Shown here: piece by piece, positions 29,235 through 38,997 of the stretch
Position numbering within the stretch: position 1 is the first letter of the stretch
How the letters are laid out: each line of letters opens with the position of its first letter
NCBI GenBank assembly: GCA_025351405.1
Contig: JANXVZ010000033.1
Coordinates: forward strand, 28,967 to 92,966
Reading direction: 5' to 3'
DNA: 64,000 nt
Origin: Sphingomonadales bacterium
GTDB lineage: Bacteria > Pseudomonadota > Alphaproteobacteria > Sphingomonadales > Sphingomonadaceae
Notes under the pieces: model-generated
Seen by the model: the letters and a program-made list of their open reading frames with translations, nothing else
Told to the model about the DNA's origin: nothing
Databases searched by the model: none
Position numbers and translations under genes: made by a program

Positions 29235-30458
29235 CTATGCGCTTCCCTCTGCCCGCGCCGCTCCAGCCGTAATCCCCGGCATTGGCCCAGCCACTGGACC
29301 GGAACCCGGTCCCGCCACCGGCACCCGTTCACGCGGATCGAGGACGCGGCCGTCCGGGCCCGCGCTGAAACTGGTCTGTGACGGATAGGCGAACTGGATG
29401 TCGCTGGCGGCGAAATAGCGAAGGATGGCGATGCCGATGGCCTGGCGTTCGGCCATCATCACCGCAAGGTCGGGCACGATGATGTGATAGACAATCTCGA
29501 AGTCGAGCGATGACGGCGAGAATGCGATGAAGTGGGCGCGGTCGAACCGGCAATTCGGACGCGCTGCAATGATGGCCTCGATGGCGCCGGGGATGGCTTC
29601 AAGCTGTTCCGGCGGGGTCTGGTAGATGACGCCCAATTGCACGACCACGCGGCGCTCGATGATCCGGCGCATATTGGAAATCTGCTGGTCGAGCAGCTTG
29701 GTGTTGGAAATGATGACCTGTTCACCCGAAAGCGCGCGGACGCGGGTGGTCTTCAGCCCGATGGCCTCCACCGAACCCGTGGTGCCGCCATAGCTGATGG
29801 TATCGCCAACCTTGAAAGGCCGGTCGAACAGGATCGCCAAAGCCGCGAACAGGTCGCCGAAAATGCCCTGGGCGGCAAGGCCGATGGCGATGCCGCCAAC
29901 GCCGAGGCCGGCGACGAGGGCCGTGATATTGACCCCCAGGTTGTCGAGGATGAGCAGGATCGCCAACAGCCAGATGACGACGTTGACCAGCACGCGGATG
30001 ATGGTCATGGCGCTGGCCAACGACTCCTCGTCGGCCCCGGCGCGGCGCTCGACCAGCGCCAGCACGACTTCGCGCAACCAGAAGGCGCCCTGCACCGCAA
30101 AGGTGATGGTGAAGGCGATGTCGATCGCCTTGAGCAGCGGTCCCGGCGGTGCCACCAGGTGGGTCACCAGGTCCGCCGCGACCACGGCCATGAAGGCGCT
30201 GCGGGTGCGGCGAACAATGCGCGCTGCAAAGCCGCGCAGGGTGGTGACCGGGTGGTGCTTGCCCAGCGCGCGGCCAAGTCCCCAGCGGATGCCGACAAAG
30301 ATGAAATACAGCGCTATCGCCACGGCGATGCCGAGCAGCGCATCGGAGCTATCGTGCCGCAACCAGTTGACGGTATCGACGGTCAGGTGCTCGGCTTCGC
30401 TCAGTGCGTTGGGGATGAGCTCGCCGGCGGGGCGCGTGGCCGCGGGAACCGCGCTCAT
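29235..30458 (-). CDS. mechanosensitive ion channel (MscS family)
   Basis: GVNITALVAGLGVGGIAIGLAAQGIFGDLFAALAILFDRPFKVGDTISYGGTTGSVEAIGLKTTRVRALSGEQVIISN. Confidence 0.96.
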   Translation of the reverse strand: MSAVPAATRPAGELIPNALSEAEHLTVDTVNWLRHDSSDALLGIAVAIALYFIFVGIRWGLGRALGKHHPVTTLRGFAARIVRRTRSAFMAVVAADLVTHLVAPPGPLLKAIDIAFTITFAVQGAFWLREVVLALVERRAGADEESLASAMTIIRVLVNVVIWLLAILLILDNLGVNITALVAGLGVGGIAIGLAAQGIFGDLFAALAILFDRPFKVGDTISYGGTTGSVEAIGLKTTRVRALSGEQVIISNTKLLDQQISNMRRIIERRVVVQLGVIYQTPPEQLEAIPGAIEAIIAARPNCRFDRAHFIAFSPSSLDFEIVYHIIVPDLAVMMAERQAIGIAILRYFAASDIQFAYPSQTSFSAGPDGRVLDPRERVPVAGPGSGPVAGPMPGITAGAARAEGSA

Positions 30459-31273
30459 GCAGCCTCTCCCGGCGTGAGGGCGCCGGCAAGCCAGCCCGGG
30501 CGCAACACCTCTGCAGCCATGCCGCCAAGGCTCAGCGGGCCTTCGGCAGCCTCGACCCGCATATGGACGATGCCGATGCTGGTCTCGCCCGCGGCGCGGT
30601 GGCTGCGCAACGTGCCGACCGATCGTCCGGCGGCATCGCGCAGCACCGCGTCTCCCGCATTGCCGGCGAAGCGCACGGGCACCATGCGGCGACGCACCTT
30701 GTCACGATGGTGCATGCGTGCGGTGTTTTCCTGCCCGACATAGCAGCCCTTGGTAAAGCTCACCCCCGCCAGCAGGTCGGCATCGGTTTCAAGCCAGAGG
30801 AATTCGTCGTTGCCGATATCGGCACTGCCGGGGACCCCGAACGCGATACGATGGCTGTCATAGGCGGCGGCGCCGGGCTCGCTTCCGGCATCGCCGACCC
30901 AGCGCCGGCCGAGTTCAGGCAGGCGCGGGTCAGCCGGGCCATGGTGAACGTGATCGCCATCGCCTCCGCAGGCAAAGACCCCCAAGGGTGTTGGATCGAT
31001 CGTCACCGCCTTGCGCATCCGGTACATCCCCAGCCGCCTGGCCAGTGCCTCGGCCCGGGTCGCGGCGACATCGACGAGAATGGCCCCATCGGCACCGGCG
31101 AATAGCAGCATGTCGAACAGCGCCTTGCCCTGCGGCGACAACAGTCCGGCATACAGCGGCCGGTCAGGTGCCAGCGCCGTGACATCGTTGGTGAGCAGCC
31201 CCTGCAGGAACGGCACCGCATCGGCGCCGGCGATGCGCAGGACGGCGCGGTCTTCAAGGAAATGGGTCGGCAT
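30455..31273 (-). CDS. ygfZ: folate-binding protein YgfZ/GcvT-like
   Basis: FLQGLLTNDVTAL, SFTKGCYVGQENTARMHHRDKVRRRMVPV (KGCYxGQE signature). Confidence 0.93.
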   Translation of the reverse strand: MPTHFLEDRAVLRIAGADAVPFLQGLLTNDVTALAPDRPLYAGLLSPQGKALFDMLLFAGADGAILVDVAATRAEALARRLGMYRMRKAVTIDPTPLGVFACGGDGDHVHHGPADPRLPELGRRWVGDAGSEPGAAAYDSHRIAFGVPGSADIGNDEFLWLETDADLLAGVSFTKGCYVGQENTARMHHRDKVRRRMVPVRFAGNAGDAVLRDAAGRSVGTLRSHRAAGETSIGIVHMRVEAAEGPLSLGGMAAEVLRPGWLAGALTPGEAA

Positions 31274-31365
31274 GACAGATGAATTAGGCGGTCGCACCGG
31301 AATTTCCAAATCCGCAGCAACGAAAGCGGGTGCCATCGCCCTGCTTCGGCGCTAAGCTTCGTCGC

Positions 31366-32703
31366 ATGGCCAACCCCTTCGATCTCATCCTCCGCAACGC
31401 CCAGGTGTTCACCCCGAGCGGGTTGATAGAAGCGGACCTGGCCGCATCGGGCGGCAAGACCGCGGCGCTGTTGCCGCGCGGCGCCGGCGACGCGGCAGAG
31501 ATCATCGACGGTACCGGGCTGGTCGTGCTGCCCGGCGTCATCGACACCCAGGTGCATTTTCGCGAGCCCGGACTGGAACACAAGGAAGACCTGGCCAGCG
31601 GCAGCCTCGCCGCCGTCCTCGGCGGGGTGACCGCGGTGTTCGAAATGCCCAACACCAAGCCCAATACCGATTCGGCCGAAGCCCTTGCCGACAAGCTGGC
31701 GCGCGCCAAGGGGCGGATGTGGTGCGACCACGCCTTTTACGTTGGCGCCACCGCCGCCAACGCCGATCATCTCGATGAACTGGAAATGCTTCCCGGCGCA
31801 TGCGGAATCAAGGTGTTCATGGGCGCTTCCACCGGCGATTTGCTGGTCAGCGACGACGACACCCTGGCCCGGGTGCTGGCACACGGCCATCGGCGCGTCG
31901 CCATCCATGCCGAGGACGAATACCGGATGCAGGACCGCATGGGCCTGCGTGTGCCGGGCGACCCGGCTTCGCACCCGGTGTGGCGCGACGACACCTCGGC
32001 ATTGCTGGCGACCCAGCGCGTCGTCAGGCTGGCACGGTTGAGCGGACGCCGCATCCACGTCCTCCACGTCACGACGCCGGCGGAACTGGAATTCCTCAAG
32101 GACCACCGCGACATCGCTTCCATCGAGCTGACTCCGCAGCACCTGACATTGGCCGGCGAGGAGGCCTATCCGCGCCTTGGCAGCCATGCCCAGATGAACC
32201 CGCCGATCCGATCCGGCGCGCATCGCGACGGGTTGTGGCACTGGCTCGACCAAGGCGTGGCCGATGTCATCGGGTCGGACCATGCCCCGCATACACTGGA
32301 GGAAAAGGCGAAGGCCTATCCCGATTCACCATCGGGCATGCCCGGCGTGCAGACGCTGTTGCCGCTTCTTCTCGATCACCTGCACCACGGGCGACTCAGC
32401 CTGCAGCGGCTTGTGGATCTGACCAGCGCCGGGGCGCAGCGCCTGTTCGGCCTCGTCAACAAGGGGCGGATCGCGCCCGGCTATGACGCCGACTGGACGG
32501 TGGTGGATCTGAAGCGCCAATGGACAGTCGAGCAAAGCTGGCTCGCCAGCCGCGCCGGCTGGTCGCCTTTTACCGGCATGACGCTGACTGGGCGACCGGT
32601 GGGCACCATCGTGCGCGGCAATGTGGTGATGTGGGAGGCAGAGGTGCGGGGCACGGCGATGGGGGCGCTGATCCGCTTCCAGGAGACGCTCAGGGCTGGC
32701 TGA
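31366..32703 (+). CDS. pyrC: dihydroorotase
   Basis: VVLPGVIDTQVHFREPGLEHKEDLASGSLAAVLGGVTAVFEMPNT, IHAEDE, VLHVTTPAE, DVIGSDHAPH. Confidence 0.92.
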   Translation: MANPFDLILRNAQVFTPSGLIEADLAASGGKTAALLPRGAGDAAEIIDGTGLVVLPGVIDTQVHFREPGLEHKEDLASGSLAAVLGGVTAVFEMPNTKPNTDSAEALADKLARAKGRMWCDHAFYVGATAANADHLDELEMLPGACGIKVFMGASTGDLLVSDDDTLARVLAHGHRRVAIHAEDEYRMQDRMGLRVPGDPASHPVWRDDTSALLATQRVVRLARLSGRRIHVLHVTTPAELEFLKDHRDIASIELTPQHLTLAGEEAYPRLGSHAQMNPPIRSGAHRDGLWHWLDQGVADVIGSDHAPHTLEEKAKAYPDSPSGMPGVQTLLPLLLDHLHHGRLSLQRLVDLTSAGAQRLFGLVNKGRIAPGYDADWTVVDLKRQWTVEQSWLASRAGWSPFTGMTLTGRPVGTIVRGNVVMWEAEVRGTAMGALIRFQETLRAG

Positions 32704-32819
32704 GCCGGCAGGCGCCCCGGCTGAACGCTTGACTTTCGGACCGGTCGCCGCCATTGAGCGCCCCTTGTCGCGCCCGGCCTGTCCCGACGCGGTGTTAACC
32801 TATCCTATCGGGACCTGTC

Positions 32820-32990
32820 ATGGCCAAGCCGACTACCATCAAGATCAAGCTCGTCTCGTCCGACCCGGACTCGGGTTACTACTACGTGACCAAGAAGAAC
32901 CCGCGCACCCAGACGGAAAAGCTGTCGTTCCGCAAATACGACCCTGTCGTTCGCAAGCACGTCGAGTTCAAGGAAGCCAAGATCAAGTAA
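32820..32990 (+). CDS. rpmG: 50S ribosomal protein L33 (missed by ORF track)
   Basis: [56 protein letters not shown], 56 aa. Confidence 0.97.
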   Translation: MAKPTTIKIKLVSSDPDSGYYYVTKKNPRTQTEKLSFRKYDPVVRKHVEFKEAKIK

Positions 32991-33087
32991 GGCGGCAGCC
33001 CCGCCGCGAGCAAGCGCGCCGGGGCAGACTTGGTGACGGCGACACTGTCGACCATCGCGCCGTAGCTGCCGAAACGGATCGAATTGC

Positions 33088-33116
33088 GCCGCGACTTTGC
33101 CGCGGCCTTTTCTTTA
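33088..33116 (+). terminator. intrinsic terminator candidate
   Basis: GCCGCG-actttgc-CGCGGC followed by cttttcttt. Confidence 0.55.
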
Positions 33117-33144
33117 TGTGGCGTTGGCGCCCGCTTGGGCGGCT

Positions 33145-34050
33145 TCAGGCAGCCTCTGCGACGCGATTGCGACCACCGCGCTTGGCATCGTACAGCGCCG
33201 CATCGGCGCGCTGAAGGAACATTTCGGCATCGGCATCGCGCGGGCCCAGCGTGGCCAGCCCTATGCTCACCGTAACGCCGGATGGCCCTTCGCTGCCGCG
33301 ACCGATGCGCGTCTGCGCCACCGTTTCCACCAGCCGGGCTGCCACCTGCCGCGCCGTTTCATGATCGGTGTCGGGCATGACAACGGCAATTTCATCGCCA
33401 CCGACACGGGCAATCGTATCGCCGCTGCGGACATTGGCGAGAAGTTGTTCCGCGACGGCCCGCAGGACCTTGTCGCCGGCGGCATGGCCCCAGCGGTCAT
33501 TGTAGGGCTTCAGCGCATCGAGGTCGATCATCAGCAGCGCCAGCGGCCGGTCGCCGGCGCGCGAGGCCGCAATGGCCGCCGGCAGCACACTGTCGAGATG
33601 GTGGCGATTGTAGAGGCGCGTCACCGGGTCGATGATCGCCAATCGCCAGGCCGCGCGAGTCGAGGCGGCACGCAGCAAGGCCACTTCGCGACGGCGAATC
33701 AGCGCTGTCAGGCGGGCGCGCAGTTCGAAGGGTTCGATCGGCAGCCCGCTGCAATCGGCCACGCCGAGGTCGAACGCGGCAACCAGCGCTTCGGGATCGG
33801 AACGCGGCACGAGGCCGAATACCGCGAGGGGATGGTCCTCCCCGACCGAATGAAGGTTCATCATCTGCGCCAGCGCCTTGCGCCAGCACCTGCCCTCAAG
33901 CGCGACGATCAGCACACCGAGTGTTCCGGCGCCGACTTGCTCCACTGCTTCGCGCTCTGTCAGCACAAAAAGCTTGCGGCCAGCCGGGAGAAGCAGGCGC
34001 ACTTCGTCCGCCAGTGCCTTGCCGCCGACAAAACCGATTCTAAGTGTCAT
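33145..34050 (-). CDS. GGDEF diguanylate cyclase with degenerate receiver-like N-terminus (truncated PleD-like)
   Basis: DPVTRLYNRHHLDSVL, IDLDALKPYNDRWGHAAGDKVLRAVAEQL, RSGDTIARVGGDEIAVVMP (RxxD I-site and GGDEI active site). Confidence 0.9.
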   Translation of the reverse strand: MTLRIGFVGGKALADEVRLLLPAGRKLFVLTEREAVEQVGAGTLGVLIVALEGRCWRKALAQMMNLHSVGEDHPLAVFGLVPRSDPEALVAAFDLGVADCSGLPIEPFELRARLTALIRRREVALLRAASTRAAWRLAIIDPVTRLYNRHHLDSVLPAAIAASRAGDRPLALLMIDLDALKPYNDRWGHAAGDKVLRAVAEQLLANVRSGDTIARVGGDEIAVVMPDTDHETARQVAARLVETVAQTRIGRGSEGPSGVTVSIGLATLGPRDADAEMFLQRADAALYDAKRGGRNRVAEAA

Positions 34051-34237
34051 GACCCCCAATCGCGTGCGACCCAACGGAACGAAGCCACGGCGCCTGGTTC
34101 CTCCCCTATACGCACTGCCGGACCTTTACGACGCAACGAGGTCGCAACCCCCGAAGCGCGCTTGGCAAACAGCACGACCCGACCGTAGTGAGGACACCAA
34201 AGTATGAAAATGGTCAATAGCAAGGCAAGGCGACGAT

Positions 34238-34540
34238 ATGGTTAACGATGCGGAACGATCTACTGGCAGGGGTGTTGCCGGTATCGATGCCGGCGTGCTT
34301 GCGTTGCAGGCGCTTGCCCATGTCGCGGGCGATGCCGATCTTGGCCCAAGGTTCCTGTCACTGTCGGGAATCGACGTCGAGACACTGCGCGCCCGGGCCG
34401 GCGACCCGGCGCTGCTTGCCGCTGTCATCGAATTCCTGTGCGCACGCGAATCGGACTTGGTCGCCTGCGCCGAGGCAATCGGCGTGCGGCCAGCCAACCT
34501 TGCCGGCGCGGGCGCGGCGCTTTCGGGCGACAGGATGTGA
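34238..34540 (+). CDS. DUF3572 family protein
   Basis: VLALQALAHVAGDADLGPRFLSLSGIDVETLRARAGDPALLAAVIEFLCARESDLVACAEAIGVRP. Confidence 0.88.
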   Translation: MVNDAERSTGRGVAGIDAGVLALQALAHVAGDADLGPRFLSLSGIDVETLRARAGDPALLAAVIEFLCARESDLVACAEAIGVRPANLAGAGAALSGDRM

Positions 34541-35145
34541 GCAGGCCCCTCATCATTTCCGATTGCGACGGGGTGCTGCTGGAGTTCGCCAATCCGTTCA
34601 TCGCCTATCTCGCCGACCAGCATGGCCTTACGCTCAAGCTTGAAAGCTTTGCATTGGCCGGCAACATCCGCGATGCCGCCGGCGACGCCGTTGCACCCGA
34701 TCGCTTCCCGGCGCTTCTGGATGGTTTTTTCAATACCCATATGCCGAGCCAGCAGCCGGTGGCGGGCGCCGTTGCCTCGCTCGCCGAACTTTCGAAATGG
34801 TGCGACATTGTCGTGCTGACCAACATCGCCGATCACCATGCGGTGGCGCGAACCGCCGAATTGGCCCGATTGGGAATGCCGTATCGCGTCATCGGCAACC
34901 ATGGCCCCAAGGGTGCGCCGATAAAGGCACTATTGGGCGAATTCCAGCCATCGGCGGCAGTCTTCATCGATGACTTGCCACCGCACCACGGTTCGGCGCG
35001 CAAGCTTGTGCCGCATGTCCATCGCCTGCACATGGTGGCGGAGCATGAACTGCGCGGCCTGATCCCCGATGCGCCGGACGCCCATGCCCGCATCGACGAC
35101 TGGGCCGATGCACTGCCGCATATCGAAACAGTTCTGAAAGGCTGA
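34537..35145 (+). CDS. HAD-family hydrolase-like protein
   Basis: GTG start in GTGA overlap; PLIISDCDGVLLEF, VVLTNIADHH, AAVFIDDLPPHHGSA. Confidence 0.85.
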   Translation: MSRPLIISDCDGVLLEFANPFIAYLADQHGLTLKLESFALAGNIRDAAGDAVAPDRFPALLDGFFNTHMPSQQPVAGAVASLAELSKWCDIVVLTNIADHHAVARTAELARLGMPYRVIGNHGPKGAPIKALLGEFQPSAAVFIDDLPPHHGSARKLVPHVHRLHMVAEHELRGLIPDAPDAHARIDDWADALPHIETVLKG

Positions 35146-35148
35146 CCA

Positions 35149-35628
35149 ATGCCCGAATCTCCCGCTGCTTCCCCTGCCTCCAGGCTCGCTGCGCTGGGCA
35201 TCACCCTTCCCGTCGCCGCAGCGCCCGCCGCCAACTATGTCCCCGGCGTGGTCATCGATGGCCTGCTCCATATTTCCGGCCAGATCCCGTTCGATGAAGC
35301 CGGTGCGCTGATCCGCGGCCGGCTCGGCGAAACAATGGACGTCGCCGCCGGTGCCGAAGCTGCAAAACGCTGCGCCATCGGGCTGATCGCGCAGATGCAG
35401 TCGGCCCTTGGCTCGCTCGACAAGGTGCGCCGCGTCGTCAAGCTGGGCGTTTTTGTCGCCTCCGCGCCGGACTTCATCGATCAGCCCAAGGTCGGCAACG
35501 GTGCATCGGACCTGATGGTGGCGGTGTTCGGCGATATCGGCCGCCATGCGCGATCTGCGGTCGGTGTTGCGGCGCTACCATTGGGCGTTGCAGTCGAGAT
35601 CGACGCCATCATCGCGGTCCACCCCTGA
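35149..35628 (+). CDS. RidA family protein
   Basis: ASRLAALGITLPVAAAPAANYVPGVVIDGLLHISGQIPFD...SAVGVAALPLGVAVEIDAIIAV. Confidence 0.92.
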   Translation: MPESPAASPASRLAALGITLPVAAAPAANYVPGVVIDGLLHISGQIPFDEAGALIRGRLGETMDVAAGAEAAKRCAIGLIAQMQSALGSLDKVRRVVKLGVFVASAPDFIDQPKVGNGASDLMVAVFGDIGRHARSAVGVAALPLGVAVEIDAIIAVHP

Positions 35629-35631
35629 CGC

Positions 35632-36765
35632 ATGGCGGATGTGAGGGCCCGGATACTGACCGCCGCCGCCGATGTTTCGGCGGCCGACTGGAACGCCTGC
35701 GCCGGGCCGGACAATCCGTTTGCCCGGCACGAATTCTATGTGGCGCTGGAAAGGTCCGGCAGCGCCATCCCGCGCACGGGCTGGCGCGCCACGCACCTGG
35801 TTGTCGATGATGCCGATGGCGTGCCGATCGGCATCATGCCCGGCTACCTCAAGAGCCATAGCCAGGGCGAATATGTCTTCGATCATGGCTGGGCGGATGC
35901 CTGGGAACGCGCCGGCGGCAGTTACTATCCCAAGTTGCAATGCATGACGCCGTTCACGCCCGCCACCGGGCCACGGCTGCTGCTGCGCGACCCGAGCGCC
36001 GCCGGCGGCCTTGTCGCGGCGGCACAGGCGCTGGTGACCCAGAACAACCTGTCATCGGTCCACGCAACCTTTCTGACGCCCGACCAGCAGGCGCTGTTCG
36101 CCGACGCCGGCTGGCTGATGCGGGTCGGCGAGCAATTCCACTGGGCGAACGACGGCTATGCCGATTTCGGCGATTTCCTCGGTGCGCTGTCGTCGCGCAA
36201 GCGCAAGGCCATCCGCAAGGAACGCGAGGGTGCGCTGGCCAGTGGTGTCGAGATCGTCCACCTGACCGGCGGCGCCATCACCGAGGCACATTGGGACGCC
36301 TTCTGGACGTTTTACCAGGACACCGGCATGCGCAAATGGGGCCGGCCGTATCTGACCCGCGCCTTTTTCTCGATTATCGGCGAAACGATGGGCGACCGGG
36401 TGCTGCTGATGCTGGCACTGCGTGGCGGCCAGCCGGTGGCGGGCGCGCTCAATTTCATCGGCGATGATTGCCTGTATGGGCGTTACTGGGGATCCACCGA
36501 GGACATCCCCTTCCTCCATTTCGAGCTATGCTATTACCAGGCCATCGAATGGGCGATCGCCAATGGCAAGGCGCGCGTCGAAGCCGGCGCGCAGGGAGCC
36601 CACAAGCTGGCGCGCGGCTACCGCCCGGTGGCGACGATTTCCGCGCATTTCATACCTGATCCCAACTTTCGACGCGCCGTTGCCGATTTCGTGGCGCGCG
36701 AAGGCGAGATGGTGGCCGCCGATATCGAGGCGATGGACATGGCCACGCCGTTCAGGCGCGGCTAA
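35632..36765 (+). CDS. GNAT/FemAB-like (DUF482) N-acyltransferase
   Basis: NPFARHEFYVALERSGSA, YLKSHSQGEYVFDHGWADA, SSRKRKAIRKEREGAL, GRYWGSTEDIPFLHFELCYYQAIEWAI. Confidence 0.9.
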   Translation: MADVRARILTAAADVSAADWNACAGPDNPFARHEFYVALERSGSAIPRTGWRATHLVVDDADGVPIGIMPGYLKSHSQGEYVFDHGWADAWERAGGSYYPKLQCMTPFTPATGPRLLLRDPSAAGGLVAAAQALVTQNNLSSVHATFLTPDQQALFADAGWLMRVGEQFHWANDGYADFGDFLGALSSRKRKAIRKEREGALASGVEIVHLTGGAITEAHWDAFWTFYQDTGMRKWGRPYLTRAFFSIIGETMGDRVLLMLALRGGQPVAGALNFIGDDCLYGRYWGSTEDIPFLHFELCYYQAIEWAIANGKARVEAGAQGAHKLARGYRPVATISAHFIPDPNFRRAVADFVAREGEMVAADIEAMDMATPFRRG

Positions 36766-36814
36766 GACGATGCGGCGCTTGTACCTTCCCGAAGTCGCCA
36801 GACAGGATGCTGCC

Positions 36815-37177
36815 ATGACCACCATGCACCGGCTCGCTGCCGCTTTCGCCGTGACGGCCCTGGTTGCCGGCGCGGCAGGGGCGCAGGTCTATCGCCTGTC
36901 GCCCGAGCAGATCCAGCAGGCCCAGCTTGAGGCCGCCAATCGCAGCGCCGCCGATGATGCGCTTTTTCTCGCGCCCCGCAACGACGGGCGCATCCACGGT
37001 GAGGTCGGTGCCTTCGTCGGCACCGGCGGCGCCCGCGGCATCTTCGGCACGGTCGTGACACCCTTGGGTGAAAACGGCAGCGCGGCGTTCTCCTTCGAAC
37101 AGAGCCAGTACAATGGCCGCGGCTATGGCAACTATCCCTATGGTTATACGCTGAGCCCGCGGAAGCCGGTGCGGTAA
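36815..37177 (+). CDS. hypothetical secreted protein (120 aa)
   Basis: Signal peptide MTTMHRLAAAFAVTALVAGAAGAQ; no family recognised. Confidence 0.65.
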   Translation: MTTMHRLAAAFAVTALVAGAAGAQVYRLSPEQIQQAQLEAANRSAADDALFLAPRNDGRIHGEVGAFVGTGGARGIFGTVVTPLGENGSAAFSFEQSQYNGRGYGNYPYGYTLSPRKPVR

Positions 37178-38026
37178 CTACACCGCAAAATTGTCGATCA
37201 GCCGGGTGGTGCCCATCACTGCAGCCGCCATCAACCGCGCCCCCGGCTCCGGTCGATCGAGCGGGGTCAGCGTTTCCTCATCGACGAGTTCGATATAGTC
37301 GACCCGCAGGAACCCTGCCTGTGCCAATGCCAGATAGGCGGCCGCCAGCGTCGGTGCCAGCGCCGCGCCGCCGCGCAGGGCATCGCGTGCGGCGATCAGG
37401 GATTGCGGCAACGCCAGCGCCCGGCCGCGTTCATCGGGGTTCAGGTACATGTTGCGCGACGACAGCGCGAGGCCATCCTGATCACGCACGATGCCGGCAC
37501 CGATGATGCGCGTACCGAGATCGAGATCGGCGGCCATGCGACGGATGATGGCGAGTTGCTGCCAGTCCTTTTCACCAAACACACCGACATCGGCGCGCGA
37601 CGCCGCCAGCAATTTCGACACCACGGTCGCCACACCGTCGAAATGCCCTGGGCGCACCGCTCCGCACAGCCGGTCGGGAAGCCCGGCAACCTTGACGTAG
37701 CTGGCAAAGCCGGGCGGATACATGGTGGCGACGCTGGGTGCATACAGCAGTTCGCAGCCGGCCTCGCGCAGTTTGGCGGCATCGCCTGCCTCGTCGCGGG
37801 GATAGCGATCAAGGTCTTCCAGCGGCCCGAATTGCTTGGGATTGACGAAAATCGATGCCGCGACCTTGTCGGCATGTTTCAGCCCCTCCGTCACCAACGC
37901 CAGGTGACCGGCATGGAGCGCGCCCATCGTGGGCACCAGCGCGACGCGATGCCCCTGGCGCTGCCAATCGGCGATGGCGGCGGTGAGTTGGGCGGGCTCG
38001 CGGACGATGCTGAAGGCTGATGGCAC
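37178..38026 (-). CDS. panC: pantoate--beta-alanine ligase
   Basis: VALVPTMGALHAGHLALV, FVNPKQFGPLEDLDRYPR, VFGEKDWQQLAIIRRM, SSRNMYL; GTG start proposed. Confidence 0.96.
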   Translation of the reverse strand: MPSAFSIVREPAQLTAAIADWQRQGHRVALVPTMGALHAGHLALVTEGLKHADKVAASIFVNPKQFGPLEDLDRYPRDEAGDAAKLREAGCELLYAPSVATMYPPGFASYVKVAGLPDRLCGAVRPGHFDGVATVVSKLLAASRADVGVFGEKDWQQLAIIRRMAADLDLGTRIIGAGIVRDQDGLALSSRNMYLNPDERGRALALPQSLIAARDALRGGAALAPTLAAAYLALAQAGFLRVDYIELVDEETLTPLDRPEPGARLMAAAVMGTTRLIDNFAV

Positions 38027-38134
38027 GCGGGGCCTTTCGGTTGACACAGGCGCGCGGCTGTGTCGGAAACGCAGCCAATACGCAAGGTTCCGGGGCAATC
38101 ATGGCATCAACGACTGGTTCGAAAGCGCGGCATT

Positions 38135-38202
38135 GGCCCGTTCCCCCACCCCGCCACGCATGGGAGTGTGCCTGAATGGATGGCGGGGTGGGGCAGCGGG
38201 CC
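38135..38202. repeat. long imperfect inverted repeat bracketing the mipZ initiation region
   Basis: Arms 38135-38156 and 38181-38202 complementary at 20/22 positions (one mismatch is a G-U wobble in RNA); mipZ ATG 38176 lies just before the right arm. Confidence 0.8.
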
Positions 38203-38997
38203 GGTGCCGCTACAGCCAACGCGCACATCATCGTGCTGGGCAATGAAAAAGGCGGGTCGGGGAAGTCCACGACCGCCGTGCACATCGCCGTGGCGCTGGC
38301 CCATGCCGGCAAGCGCGTCGCCATGATCGACCTCGACAGCCGGCAAAAGACGGTTGCGCGCTACCTCGAAAATCGCGCGACGTTCACGGCCCGGCGCGGA
38401 TTGACATTGCCGATGCCGGATCATGTCATCATTGCCGAGGGCGACACGGCACAGGCGGAACTCGCCGAACGGCTGCAGCAGGCCAGCGGGCTCGATTTCA
38501 TCGTCATCGATACCCCGGGCCGCGATTCGCCGCTGGCGCGCGCCGCGCTCGCCGCCGCCGATACGCTGGTGACGCCGATCAACGACAGTTTTGTCGATTT
38601 CGACCTGATCGGCCAGGTCGATCCCGAAACCTTCAAGGTCCGCCGTCCGAGTTTTTATGCCGAACTGATCTGGGACACGCGCCGCGCCCGCGCCAGCACC
38701 GGCCGCACCATCGACTGGGTCGTGCTGCGCAACCGGCTTTCGACGCTGGAAGCGCGCAATCGCAAACGGGTCGGTGCGGCGCTGGAGGAACTGGCAAAGA
38801 CCGTTGGCTTCCGCATCGTCGGCGGGCTTTCGGAACGCGTCATATTTCGCGAGCTTTTTCCGCGCGGGCTGACGCTGCTCGATCGCGACGCCCTTGAAGA
38901 TTTCAGCCTCAGCCATGTCGGGGCGCGCGCTGAACTGCGGGCCTTGATGACCGGGCTGGCATTGCCGGGCTTCGATCTCGATCTGCTGGCGGCCTGA
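38176..38997 (+). CDS. mipZ: MipZ-like ParA-family division-site ATPase
   Basis: AHIIVLGNEKGGSGKSTTAVHIAVAL deviant Walker A, DLDSRQKTVARYLENR, IVIDTPGRDSPLARAA, WVVLRNRLSTLEARNRKRV, FRELFPRGLTLLD. Confidence 0.93.
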   Translation: MDGGVGQRAGAATANAHIIVLGNEKGGSGKSTTAVHIAVALAHAGKRVAMIDLDSRQKTVARYLENRATFTARRGLTLPMPDHVIIAEGDTAQAELAERLQQASGLDFIVIDTPGRDSPLARAALAAADTLVTPINDSFVDFDLIGQVDPETFKVRRPSFYAELIWDTRRARASTGRTIDWVVLRNRLSTLEARNRKRVGAALEELAKTVGFRIVGGLSERVIFRELFPRGLTLLDRDALEDFSLSHVGARAELRALMTGLALPGFDLDLLAA

